In this document: piece after piece, positions 24,731 to 33,584 of the stretch
Layout: the number at the start of each line of letters is the position of its first letter
Position numbering within the stretch: the first letter of the stretch is position 1
Assembly (NCBI GenBank): GCA_051954695.1
Contig: JBQCHL010000020.1
Coordinates: 62,001 to 126,000, forward strand
From: Terrimonas_A sp051954695
GTDB taxonomy: Bacteria > Bacteroidota > Bacteroidia > Chitinophagales > Chitinophagaceae
Length of the DNA stretch: 64,000 nt
Direction: 5' to 3'
Program-made: the position numbers and the translations under genes
Notes under the pieces: generated by a model
What the model was told of the DNA's origin: nothing
What the model saw: the letters and a program-made list of their open reading frames with translations, nothing else
The model's database searches: none

Positions 24731-26818
24731 ATGAAAAAGGGGATATTGAACCTGCTGCTGTTATTATTGGTTGATTGTTGTCATGCTGCTATCCTTAAAT
24801 GGGATGGAGAAGCCGGTGATGGGCAATGGACCACTCCCATTAATTGGGATCTTGACAGATTACCTGGCTCGGAAGATGAAGTGATATTGGATGATACTTA
24901 TATCAATGATGATTATACAATATTCCTCCCCGGTGGCAATAATGCCGTCAGTTTGCTTTCCCTGATCATCTCTCCCGGTAGTTCGCAGGTCATTACCTGC
25001 ATATTGCCTTCCGCCAACACGGCTTCGCCAGCACTTACCCTTACAGGGCCGGGTGATGTGTTCATATTAAACAGAGGAGCTGTTTTCCGGAATGCCTCGG
25101 GTGCTGCCCTGGGAACACCCGTAACAGTGACGTCCTCGGGTTTTTTCAGGATCAATAACGGAGGGCATTATATCCATCAAACCACGCGGGGGCATACAGA
25201 TTACCTGGTAAGCCGCCTGTCTGATGCAGCCGGAACTGAAAAAGGAATATTTGAATTTGATGTGCCGGGCACGGCATCTTATACAGTATCCATAAGCAAC
25301 CGGATTTTTGGAAAGCTGATCTTCTCAGCATCTTCATCTGGCAGTTTGAGAACGTATACCGGTGCAGGCATCAATCCTGTCAAGGTCCGCGGAGGAATGG
25401 AGATAGGTCCCAATACAGTGTTTTCCTATGGTGCCAATACGGATAGTTTTCATATTGACGGAGATTGCCTGGTGCGGGAAAGCGGCATATTTAATATTGC
25501 TAATGGCAGTAACAAAGCGGTCATTGCAATAAAAGGTAATCTTGATAACCGTGGCTTGATCACGGAAACAGGAACATCAACAGGATCAGGGCTCGTGTTG
25601 AACGGTACAAATCATCAGTTGATCCTTTCAACAGGTGATATTACGCAAGAGGTTAAATTGGTCGTTGACAATCAGGCGGGCATAACATTGCTTTCTCCTT
25701 TATTGATCTCCTATCAACTGGAATTGATACGGGGAAAACTATTTACATCTTCCACAGACCTTCTTTCGCTGGGAGCAGAGGCCATTTGTTCCGGTGGCTC
25801 TCCTTTGAGTTTTATCGAAGGGCCAATGAAAAAGACTGGCAGTGCAAGTTTTGATTTTCCACTGGGAGTGGGAGGGATTTATGCGCCGATTGGTATCAGT
25901 AGTGGGGGACTGGAAACAGATGAATTCCTCGCAGAATATAAAAGAGCCAATCCTCAATCAACGCCGGGTCTTGGCAATATTTGCCAGGCGCCTGTTCATC
26001 ATATTAGTTATGTGGAATACTGGAACCTTTCGAGGATTGCAGGCAGTTCTTCCAGGAAGATCAAACTGACCGTTTCTTCATCCAGTTTTGCTTACAATCT
26101 GACTGCATTGGTAGTGGCAAGAGCGGATAACGGGAAATGGATAAGTGAAGGTGGAAATACTCATGCAACAGGAATGCCTTCACCACCGTATGTTACTGGC
26201 ACCTTCATCAGTGATACGGATATAGAAGAGTTTGGTGCTTTTACGCTTGGTTCAACAATAGATCAAACTCAGAATCCATTACCTATAAGAATAGGATCTT
26301 TTAGTGGAAGTTTAAATAATGGGCAAGCATTTTTGTATTGGACAACAGGTATCTGCCCTGCAACAGGGCTTAGGTTCGAAGTGCAACGCGCCGGTCATGA
26401 TCAGTTGTTCAGGCGCTTATCGGATGTTCATGGGAACGATACGGCTTGTGCTTATCAGTTTACTGATAACTTCCCTGAAAAGGGAGAGAATTATTACCGC
26501 TTGAAATTAACAGGGGCAAATGGAGAAATCAGTTTTAGTAAAACAATAATGGTTTCTGATAAGCGGGGATCTGTTTCAGGACTAAAGCTTTCAGGTATCG
26601 AAGGAGATCAATTGAAGATTAGCGTGTATTCATCGTTAGGAGATATTTCGTTTTTCATTTTTGATGCAAGCGGCAGGGTAGTGAGATCATATAACCGGAG
26701 GCTGTTTCAACCAGGAGAAACGTTTTCTCTGCCTTTACAAGAGTTGGCAAAAGGCATATACTGGATAGCAGGTGTTTCAGGAAAGGAAAAACTGAATGGA
26801 ATATGTTTTTTGAAATAA
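24731..26818 (+). CDS. Large secreted protein with type IX secretion sorting domain
   Basis: 695 residues: signal peptide (MKKGILNLLLLLLVDCCHAA), then a long beta-strand-rich region starting KWDGEAGDGQWTTPINWD, a 'GxxxWxxxxNW'-type motif seen in Bacteroidota surface proteins, with many Ser/Thr/Gly repeats. The last 80 residues (from about 615: LKISVYSSLGDISFFIFDAS to the end) form a T9SS type A C-terminal domain, so the product is exported across the outer membrane. No enzymatic domain was recognised; structural or adhesive function is possible. Confidence 0.85.
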   Translation: MKKGILNLLLLLLVDCCHAAILKWDGEAGDGQWTTPINWDLDRLPGSEDEVILDDTYINDDYTIFLPGGNNAVSLLSLIISPGSSQVITCILPSANTASPALTLTGPGDVFILNRGAVFRNASGAALGTPVTVTSSGFFRINNGGHYIHQTTRGHTDYLVSRLSDAAGTEKGIFEFDVPGTASYTVSISNRIFGKLIFSASSSGSLRTYTGAGINPVKVRGGMEIGPNTVFSYGANTDSFHIDGDCLVRESGIFNIANGSNKAVIAIKGNLDNRGLITETGTSTGSGLVLNGTNHQLILSTGDITQEVKLVVDNQAGITLLSPLLISYQLELIRGKLFTSSTDLLSLGAEAICSGGSPLSFIEGPMKKTGSASFDFPLGVGGIYAPIGISSGGLETDEFLAEYKRANPQSTPGLGNICQAPVHHISYVEYWNLSRIAGSSSRKIKLTVSSSSFAYNLTALVVARADNGKWISEGGNTHATGMPSPPYVTGTFISDTDIEEFGAFTLGSTIDQTQNPLPIRIGSFSGSLNNGQAFLYWTTGICPATGLRFEVQRAGHDQLFRRLSDVHGNDTACAYQFTDNFPEKGENYYRLKLTGANGEISFSKTIMVSDKRGSVSGLKLSGIEGDQLKISVYSSLGDISFFIFDASGRVVRSYNRRLFQPGETFSLPLQELAKGIYWIAGVSGKEKLNGICFLK

Positions 26819-26857
26819 AGAATATAGAATGTTGACATTTGGCTGCACTGATACGAT

Positions 26858-27253
26858 TTACTTTGTAAGTCGTTTTCGAGCCTTCACCATGGGTTTCTTT
26901 AGCTCTTTCGCTTCTTTATTCCATGCTGCTGCCGTAAGAATGATTTCCTTCAGCTCTTGTGAATAAATGTCTGCTTTTTTCCGGATAAGAACAGTAGTTA
27001 CAATTGCCCTTCCCTTTGTATGAAGCTGGGGAAATAGTTCTACCAGGTCTTTACCTCTGCAGAAAGCAACATCTATTCCTTCTTTTGTATTATTCAGGTA
27101 CATGAACATGCCGAAATAATGATAAAAGGGGATTTTAAAACTGAATCTCTCTTCCACATCCGGCACAAGAGAATGTATCAACTCCCGTAGGATCTCGCAA
27201 AGCTCCTTTCTTTCTTCAGGAAGATTTTCAATATAATCATCAACCGCCCTCAT
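26858..27253 (-). CDS. DUF1801 family protein
   Basis: 131 residues. Begins with a helical stretch (VDDYIENLPEERKELCEILREL) typical of DUF1801/YdhG-like proteins, followed by FSFKIPFYHYFGMFMYLN. Function unknown; the family is frataxin-like in fold. The start ATG overlaps the stop of the DUF4954 gene by 4 nt (ATGA), so it is translationally coupled and part of the glmS operon. Confidence 0.85.
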   Translation of the reverse strand: MRAVDDYIENLPEERKELCEILRELIHSLVPDVEERFSFKIPFYHYFGMFMYLNNTKEGIDVAFCRGKDLVELFPQLHTKGRAIVTTVLIRKKADIYSQELKEIILTAAAWNKEAKELKKPMVKARKRLTK

Positions 27254-29448
27254 TTTAATCCGTGACGGAAAGCTTTGATTTTCTTACGGAATTCCTGCAG
27301 CTCTGCTTCCTGTTGAACGATAAAGGTATTATCCTTCAATTTTCCGATCACTTTCTCCATTTCTTTCTTTGTTTCATAAACCATCTGGCGGAATGGATTC
27401 TCATAATCCTTTGCACGCGATTCATAAATTCCTTTTACCATCCATTCTTTGGTGGCAAGTGCTTCATCCAGGCATTGAAGGAATATTTTTTTGGTAAAGC
27501 TGCCAGGTTTCGACCCTTTTATTTCAAGCAGGGAAGCAAAAGCATGTTGTGCTTTTTGCAAAGGGTAGGTGTTGCTACAACTGTGATAAAAACCATGCAC
27601 TGCATCCCAGCTATCTATTTTCTCGGAATGAATACCGCGTATCAACTGGTTGATAACAGGTACGGGCATTAACTGGCCGCCAATATTGGTCCATGAATAG
27701 CGCTCAACCTTGCCCAGCTTTTTAATAAGGCCTTCGAAAGAGAGGCCAGGCTCTTTTTCCAGGAGGTTGATCAGTTGGGTGACGCCGTAGTACACGATCA
27801 GCTCTTTAAAAATATGATAGGCTTCGGTTACTTTAACAAGCACTGCTTTTCTTGCTGTATTTTCTACGCCGCTAACCCGGATCTCTGTTTTATTAAGTGA
27901 AGTTTTCTTTTCCAGCAATTCTTCGCCTTTCTTTATGGCAGCTGCTTCGCTTAGCGATTTGCGGGATGTATTTTTCCAGCTTTCACCGGTAGCTTTTTTT
28001 AGTAATTGCAGTGCGTCGAAAATCTCATTTACACTATCGGGAGCAAGAAAATCATATTCCAGGTACTGGTTCTTAAAGGTGCGTTTGTCACGGCTTTCAT
28101 ATTTGCCGGAATTGCGGGCCAGCGCATACATATTGTACATAAACCAGTAAGCAGGCATGATCACCAGCCTGTCGTTGCTTACATCATTACTGATAAGGGA
28201 GAATGGAATAGGGATATTCAGTTCAGCCGGAAAATCACCTTTGGCGATCAGGGTAAAAGATGCAAAGCGGGAATTATGTTTGAGGCTCACGCAGAGTCCC
28301 GGCCAGAAGCCACGGCCTGCCACCAACTCCCCGTCTGCACCACGGGAATTATGATTGGAGCCGATTGTAGCGCCTGCGGCCATATTGCTTTGCCCCATCA
28401 GTACGGAAGCGCAAAGAAAAGAATTGTTGTGGTGTTGCTCATGCGCTGGAAATAGTAATGAGTTCAGTACTTCACAACAGGAGATGGTGGAGTTATCTCC
28501 TAAAAATGAGTTGATCAGCCTGGCGCCATATTTTAATTGTGAATGCGAAGCCAGGAAAAAGCGGACAGCTTTTACTCCATAGAACACCCGGCAGCCAAAA
28601 CCAATGATGCCATTTACCAGTTCACATCCCTCACCGATCTGCGTGGGTGATTCGGCAGATGAATTAATGGTAAGGTTCTTTAGCTTATTGGCTCCTTTGA
28701 TATAAGCGTCTGTACCGATCATCACATCTTTAATGATCCGGCTGTTTTTTATAACAGATCTTTCGCCGATCGTTCCATAATAGCCGCGGCGGTCATCAAA
28801 TTTCTTTTCAGTGAATTCCCGGAACTTCTGCATCAGCACTTCGTCTGTTCTGTAGCGGGTCCACAACCATGCATCGCCTGTTTGCATACCGTCAAACGGC
28901 AACACGCTGCGGCCGGCATTTTCATTGCAAAGCTCCATCCAGATGCGGACAGATTCTTTCTCGCCTCTTCTTACAATACCATTCCCGAATTTGGAATGGT
29001 CAGAAACGCTGACCTCGTTGACGTTGATAAGGATGGATTCACTCCCGATAATGTAGTGGCTGAGATAGTTCACGTTGTCTATTACAATATTGTCGCCGAG
29101 ATCGCAACTGATAATAGAACTATTGTATAAACCTACAGGTAAACGTACGTCATGAAATTCAAGAAAGAAAGGCTCCAGTTTGCCGATGCGTACCAGCCCA
29201 TAAAATTTGCACTGCTTTATAAGCGAGGTATCGAATATTTCCGATACAAGCACATTTTGCCAGTTGTCGGAAGTGTTCCCGTTGGCTGCCAACTGCCTTA
29301 TTTCTGTTTCAGTTAAATTCCTCCAGTTCCTTTCGCCTTTGTATTGCTGCTCCCGTAAATAATATTCATTTTCACCGTGGGGAAGATAACCGGGGTTCAC
29401 AAAATTATAGCCAAGCCCGGTTACCGGTATTTTACTGATCTTGTTCAT
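27250..29448 (-). CDS. DUF4954 family protein (left-handed beta-helix)
   Basis: 732 residues. The central part (about 120-420) reads as short hexapeptide-like repeats ending in hydrophobic residues (IGERSVIKNSRIIKDVMIGT, IGEGCELVNGIIGFG), typical of left-handed beta-helix proteins such as acetyl- or nucleotidyltransferases. A helical C-terminal half (470-732) is Lys/Glu rich. It matches the Bacteroidota-restricted DUF4954 family of unknown function. It lies 61 nt downstream of glmS, whose product feeds amino-sugar synthesis; a role with sugar nucleotides is an inference from fold and context only. Confidence 0.82.
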   Translation of the reverse strand: MNKISKIPVTGLGYNFVNPGYLPHGENEYYLREQQYKGERNWRNLTETEIRQLAANGNTSDNWQNVLVSEIFDTSLIKQCKFYGLVRIGKLEPFFLEFHDVRLPVGLYNSSIISCDLGDNIVIDNVNYLSHYIIGSESILINVNEVSVSDHSKFGNGIVRRGEKESVRIWMELCNENAGRSVLPFDGMQTGDAWLWTRYRTDEVLMQKFREFTEKKFDDRRGYYGTIGERSVIKNSRIIKDVMIGTDAYIKGANKLKNLTINSSAESPTQIGEGCELVNGIIGFGCRVFYGVKAVRFFLASHSQLKYGARLINSFLGDNSTISCCEVLNSLLFPAHEQHHNNSFLCASVLMGQSNMAAGATIGSNHNSRGADGELVAGRGFWPGLCVSLKHNSRFASFTLIAKGDFPAELNIPIPFSLISNDVSNDRLVIMPAYWFMYNMYALARNSGKYESRDKRTFKNQYLEYDFLAPDSVNEIFDALQLLKKATGESWKNTSRKSLSEAAAIKKGEELLEKKTSLNKTEIRVSGVENTARKAVLVKVTEAYHIFKELIVYYGVTQLINLLEKEPGLSFEGLIKKLGKVERYSWTNIGGQLMPVPVINQLIRGIHSEKIDSWDAVHGFYHSCSNTYPLQKAQHAFASLLEIKGSKPGSFTKKIFLQCLDEALATKEWMVKGIYESRAKDYENPFRQMVYETKKEMEKVIGKLKDNTFIVQQEAELQEFRKKIKAFRHGLK

Positions 29449-29509
29449 GGATTTGTTTTAAACCTGCAGGCTGTTCATGCAGGGCTGGTTCAGCAGATTA
29501 AGGCAAGTA

Positions 29510-31345
29510 TTATTCCACTGTTACGGATTTGGCAAGATTTCTCGGCTTGTCCACATCCAACCCTTTGGCTACTCCTATATAATAAGCCAGCAACTGAAGC
29601 GGTACCACATTGATCATGGGAGCAACAATTTCATCCGCTTCGGGAATGATCATCGTATCAATGGAAAGCTCTGCAGACATAGTGTCGCCTTCTGTGATAA
29701 CCGAAACAACTTTACCTTTCCGTGCTTTGATCTCCTGCATATTGCTGACCACTTTTTCATGATAGGCGTCTTTGGTAGCAACAAACACAACGGGGAGCTT
29801 TTCGTCAACAAGGGCGATTGGTCCATGCTTCATTTCTGCGGCCGGATAACCTTCTGCATGTATATAAGAGATCTCTTTCAGTTTAAGTGCGCCTTCTAAT
29901 GCCACAGGAAAATTGTAGCCACGCCCCAGGTATAAAAAGTCTGTGGCATCTTTATATTTTTCTGCCAGTTGTTTGATGTGCTCACTTTGCTGAAGGGCGA
30001 TCGCTACTTTTTCCGGTACTTCTTCCAGTTCCTTTAATAAGAGCCGGTAACGTTCTTCCGAAATAGAACCCTTCACATGAGCGATCTTCAGCGCGATCAT
30101 CGTAAGCACCGCCAGTTGGGCTGTAAAAGCTTTTGTGCTTGCTACACCTATTTCAGGACCTGCGTGTGTATATGCTCCTCCGTGTGAGGCACGTGCAATA
30201 GAGGAGCCTACCACATTCACTACGCCAAGAATGATAGCGCCTTTTGCTTTGGCTGTTTCTATAGCGACCAGTGTATCTGCAGTTTCACCGCTTTGTGAAA
30301 TGGCGATAATGATATCACCCTCATTGATCACAGGATTACGATAGCGGAATTCAGAAGCATACTCCACTTCCACATTGATCCTGCAAAGTTCTTCAAATAT
30401 ATATTCTGCTACCAGCCCTGCATGCCAACTGGTGCCGCAGGCGATCATTACGATCCTGTTGGCTTTGATGATCTGCTCTGCATATTGTTGTATACCGCTC
30501 ATGGTGATGGTGCCTGCATTGGCATCCAATCTGCCACGAAGACAATCATAGATGGTTTGGGGCTGTTCAAATATCTCCTTCAGCATGAAATGATCATAGC
30601 CACCTTTTTCAATAGCTGCCAGTTCAAGGTCAAGCTTCTGCACATAAGGTGTGAGCTTTTCATTACCGAGATTTTTCAGGACCAGTTCATCGGGGCGGAT
30701 GATCGCAAGCTCGTAATCATTTACATACACTACTTCTTTGGTATATTCCAGCATAGGCGAAGCATCCGAGCCAAGGAAATGTTCTCCTTTGCCTATCCCG
30801 ATCACCAGGGGACTTCCTTTGCGTGCTGCAATAATAGTTTGGGGATCGTCTGCATCAAGCAGCAGTATTACATAAGCACCTACTACGCGCTTTAATGCTA
30901 CTCTTACAGCTTCTTCCAGTGAACAATTATTATTCAGCTTGATCTCTTCGATAAAATTCAGCAGCACTTCTGTGTCAGTATCGCTTTTGAAAACATATCC
31001 TTTCTTCACCAGTTCATTCTTCAGTTGCGCATAGTTCTCAATAATGCCATTATGGATCATGGCCAGCTTGCCGCTGGCGGATTGGTGAGGGTGCGCATTG
31101 CGGTCGCTGGGTTCACCATGCGTGGCCCAGCGGGTATGACCAATGCCTGTATTGGCATGCAGGTTTTCCCCAACGATCGTTTCTTCCAGTTCTGCTACCT
31201 TGCCTTTCTTCTTATATACTTTCAGTTGTCCGTTCTGCAAAGCCACACCCGTACTGTCATATCCGCGGTATTCAAGGCGTTTAAGGCCTTTGATAATGAT
31301 CGGGTATGCCTGGCGGGGCCCTGTGTATCCAACTATTCCACACAT
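29510..31345 (-). CDS. glmS: Glutamine-fructose-6-phosphate aminotransferase (isomerizing)
   Basis: 611 residues. N-terminal glutaminase domain with Cys2 as nucleophile (MCGIVGYTGP), then two SIS isomerase domains (CGTSWHAG, SQSGETADT, and DFLYLGRGYNFPVALEGALK). Makes glucosamine-6-phosphate for peptidoglycan and LPS. First gene of a likely operon glmS-DUF4954-DUF1801. I saw no glmS ribozyme upstream, and no clear -7 box; a hairpin repeat element lies about 100 nt upstream. Confidence 0.97.
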   Translation of the reverse strand: MCGIVGYTGPRQAYPIIIKGLKRLEYRGYDSTGVALQNGQLKVYKKKGKVAELEETIVGENLHANTGIGHTRWATHGEPSDRNAHPHQSASGKLAMIHNGIIENYAQLKNELVKKGYVFKSDTDTEVLLNFIEEIKLNNNCSLEEAVRVALKRVVGAYVILLLDADDPQTIIAARKGSPLVIGIGKGEHFLGSDASPMLEYTKEVVYVNDYELAIIRPDELVLKNLGNEKLTPYVQKLDLELAAIEKGGYDHFMLKEIFEQPQTIYDCLRGRLDANAGTITMSGIQQYAEQIIKANRIVMIACGTSWHAGLVAEYIFEELCRINVEVEYASEFRYRNPVINEGDIIIAISQSGETADTLVAIETAKAKGAIILGVVNVVGSSIARASHGGAYTHAGPEIGVASTKAFTAQLAVLTMIALKIAHVKGSISEERYRLLLKELEEVPEKVAIALQQSEHIKQLAEKYKDATDFLYLGRGYNFPVALEGALKLKEISYIHAEGYPAAEMKHGPIALVDEKLPVVFVATKDAYHEKVVSNMQEIKARKGKVVSVITEGDTMSAELSIDTMIIPEADEIVAPMINVVPLQLLAYYIGVAKGLDVDKPRNLAKSVTVE

Positions 31346-31439
31346 GTTTACTTTGTTTTTTCTTATAAATCAATTATTGCGAATTTCCTGATTTTACCCC
31401 AGACACCCAAACCGGATAATGCTTCATCTCCAGTGGTCA

Positions 31440-31548
31440 TTTTCCCACCAGGACAACGAAGAGCACAAAGAAATACTGCCGGAATGCCTTTTAAGCTGTG
31501 GCTGTAAGTAAAATATTCTTTGTGCTCTTCGTTGTCTTGGCGGGAAAA
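31440..31548. repeat. Hairpin-forming intergenic repeat, family B, copy 1
   Basis: 33-bp arms (31440-31472 and 31516-31548) with two mismatches and a 43-nt loop. Arms start TTTTCCC and end CACAAAGAA. The same ends occur at 46750-46878. It lies between mgtE and glmS, both on the minus strand. Confidence 0.85.
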
Positions 31549-31600
31549 ACAGAAAATCGGGATATTCCCCACATACCCAGGGAGCGGCAACAGTACATGC

Positions 31601-32998
31601 TTACAGCAGGCTTCCGCTGAGCATCATGAATGCTACCGAGAAATAAATGATCAGCCCTGTTACGTCTACCAGTGTGGCTACAAATGGTGCTGAAGAAACA
31701 GCCGGATCGGCTCCCAGCCGTTTTAATATCATGGGCAGCATACTGCCGGCCAGCGTACCCCAAAGTACTACACCTAATAAAGTGAGGGCTACTGTAACGC
31801 CGATCATCATCCAGTGTTCACCATATAAATCCGGTGCAAAGGAATGCCACACAAATATGCGCAGGAAACCGATAACGCCTAATACGGTACCCAACAATAT
31901 ACCTGATATGATCTCACGCCGCATTACACGCCACCAATCGGCAATGGTGATCTCTCCTACAGCCATTGCCTGTATGATAAGGGTGGATGCCTGTGAGCCG
32001 CTGTTGCCACCGCTGGAAATGATCAGGGGAACAAACAATGCAAGCACAACTGCCTTGGCTATTTCATCTTCAAAATAAGCCATGGCGGTGGCAGTCAGTA
32101 ATTCCCCGAGGAACAATACGACCAGCCATACCACTCTTTTCTTGAACAGTTGGAAGATCGGCATTTCAAGATAGGGATGTTCCAGTGCTTCGGTACCACC
32201 GATCTTTTGGATATCCTCACTGAATTCTTCACTGGCTACCCACAGCATATCATCGATGGTAACAATGCCGAGCAGCTTATTGCTGTTGCTGACCACGGGC
32301 AATGCGACCCTGTTGTTCATCTTGAACACTTCACTGGCAGATTCCTGGTCATCATACGCATTCAATGCCACCACTGTGCGCTCATCCATCAGCTCACTCA
32401 CTTTTCTGTCAGGAGGATTAAGAATGAAATCACGGATGCGGATATCATCCAGCAATTCCCCTTTTTCATTGATTACGTAAATTACATTGATCGTTTCGCT
32501 GTCTTTGCCATATTTACGGATAGTGGCAAACACTTCTTCGATGGTGTTATTGGGATACACATACACATAATCAGGTGTCATCAGCCGGCCGATGCTGTTT
32601 TCCGGGTAGCCCAGCAAAGAGAGAGTGATCTTTCTTTCTTCGGGGTCCATTAGTTTGATCAATTCACGAACGGCACTGCTGGGAAGCTCTTCCAGGAAAT
32701 CGGTACGGTCATCTGCAGGCAATTCATTCAGCAGGGAAGCAACAGTATTGGGAGGCAGGATCTGGATGATGCGTTTTTGCGTGGGGAATTCGAGGATCTT
32801 GAACACACTGGCTGCACGGTGGACCGACATGTTGGCAATGATCTGGCCTTCAAAGTCGGGAAATTCATATACGAGATCAGCCACATCACTGATGTTCTGA
32901 TCGTTCAGGAAATCCCTGATCCTGAGCTTGTCTTCCGTTTGGACAACGGCTTCAAACTGTTCGCTTAATGAAGGTTGTTCATCAAATTCTTCAGCCAT
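31601..32998 (-). CDS. mgtE: MgtE-family magnesium transporter
   Basis: 465 residues. Cytosolic N domain (about 30-135), two CBS domains (about 140-265) and five membrane helices (from about 290) with the pore motif LFVPLIISSGGNSGSQASTL typical of MgtE. It is a Mg2+ channel gated by cytoplasmic Mg2+. The -7 box TATTTTTG (33010-33003) ends 4 nt before the ATG, predicting a leaderless mRNA. No Mg2+ riboswitch was seen upstream. Divergent from the SET-domain gene. Confidence 0.95.
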   Translation of the reverse strand: MAEEFDEQPSLSEQFEAVVQTEDKLRIRDFLNDQNISDVADLVYEFPDFEGQIIANMSVHRAASVFKILEFPTQKRIIQILPPNTVASLLNELPADDRTDFLEELPSSAVRELIKLMDPEERKITLSLLGYPENSIGRLMTPDYVYVYPNNTIEEVFATIRKYGKDSETINVIYVINEKGELLDDIRIRDFILNPPDRKVSELMDERTVVALNAYDDQESASEVFKMNNRVALPVVSNSNKLLGIVTIDDMLWVASEEFSEDIQKIGGTEALEHPYLEMPIFQLFKKRVVWLVVLFLGELLTATAMAYFEDEIAKAVVLALFVPLIISSGGNSGSQASTLIIQAMAVGEITIADWWRVMRREIISGILLGTVLGVIGFLRIFVWHSFAPDLYGEHWMMIGVTVALTLLGVVLWGTLAGSMLPMILKRLGADPAVSSAPFVATLVDVTGLIIYFSVAFMMLSGSLL

Positions 32999-33002
32999 GA
33001 CT

Positions 33003-33010
33003 CAAAAATA
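33003..33010 (-). promoter_or_regulatory. -7 element of mgtE, leaderless type
   Basis: TATTTTTG on the minus strand, then AGTC, then the ATG. No TTG at -33. Confidence 0.65.
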
Positions 33011-33094
33011 CGAAGTACAGGGTTTAGAACCCTAACTCAATCTTTCTTCTGTGTTAAGAAATATGCGATTTTCGTGCCTGTATTAATAACTCAC

Positions 33095-33484
33095 ATGATC
33101 CTTCCTTTTTTATTTATAGCCGATACAGGGAGCCGTGGCAGGGGTGTATTCAGTTCTGAATATATTGAAGCAGGCACCGTAGTGGAAATGTCGCCGGTTA
33201 TTATCATGAGCAATGAAGAGCGGAAATTGCTCGACCAGACACTGCTGCATGATTATATTTTTGAATGGGGATATGAAAGTGACCGGTGCTGTATGGCATT
33301 GGGATATGTACCCCTTTACAATCATTCCTATGCCTCCAACTGCGAGTATGAAATGGATTTTGAAAACGCGATGATCAGCATCCGTACGGTAAGGCCGGTA
33401 CAGGCAGGAGAAGAATTGTCCATTAATTATAATGGAGAATGGAATGATGAGAAGCCATTATGGTTTGAGGTAACCCATATATGA
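33095..33484 (+). CDS. Small SET-domain protein (putative protein-lysine methyltransferase)
   Basis: 129 residues, essentially one SET domain: start DTGSRGRGVFSSEYIEAGTV, the pseudoknot motif YNHSYASNC, and the end AGEELSINYNG with the catalytic-type Tyr. SET proteins methylate lysine using S-adenosylmethionine. They are mainly eukaryotic but small free-standing versions occur in bacteria. The pre-SET and post-SET cysteine clusters are absent. The frame extends upstream to 32975 with no family match; the ATG at 33095 gives the domain start. Confidence 0.85.
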   Translation: MILPFLFIADTGSRGRGVFSSEYIEAGTVVEMSPVIIMSNEERKLLDQTLLHDYIFEWGYESDRCCMALGYVPLYNHSYASNCEYEMDFENAMISIRTVRPVQAGEELSINYNGEWNDEKPLWFEVTHI

Positions 33485-33520
33485 ACAAAGCCCATTGATC
33501 ATTTTAAGGACCAATAAAAA

Positions 33521-33544
33521 AGGGAAGATCTTTCGATCTCCCCT
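33521..33544. terminator. Terminator between the SET and PA14-like genes
   Basis: 10-bp stem with one mismatch (33521-33530 with 33535-33544), loop TTTC, preceded by an A6 run that gives a T tract for the minus-strand gene. Confidence 0.7.
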
Positions 33545-33584
33545 GGTGTAAACGGTACTGCACTGGACCCAAATCACACGTAGT

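Noticed and set aside
29449..31600. glmS ribozyme or Mg2+ riboswitch near glmS and mgtE
   Set aside because: The sequence upstream of glmS is short and AT-rich with a repeat hairpin and lacks ribozyme core motifs; mgtE has almost no leader at all.
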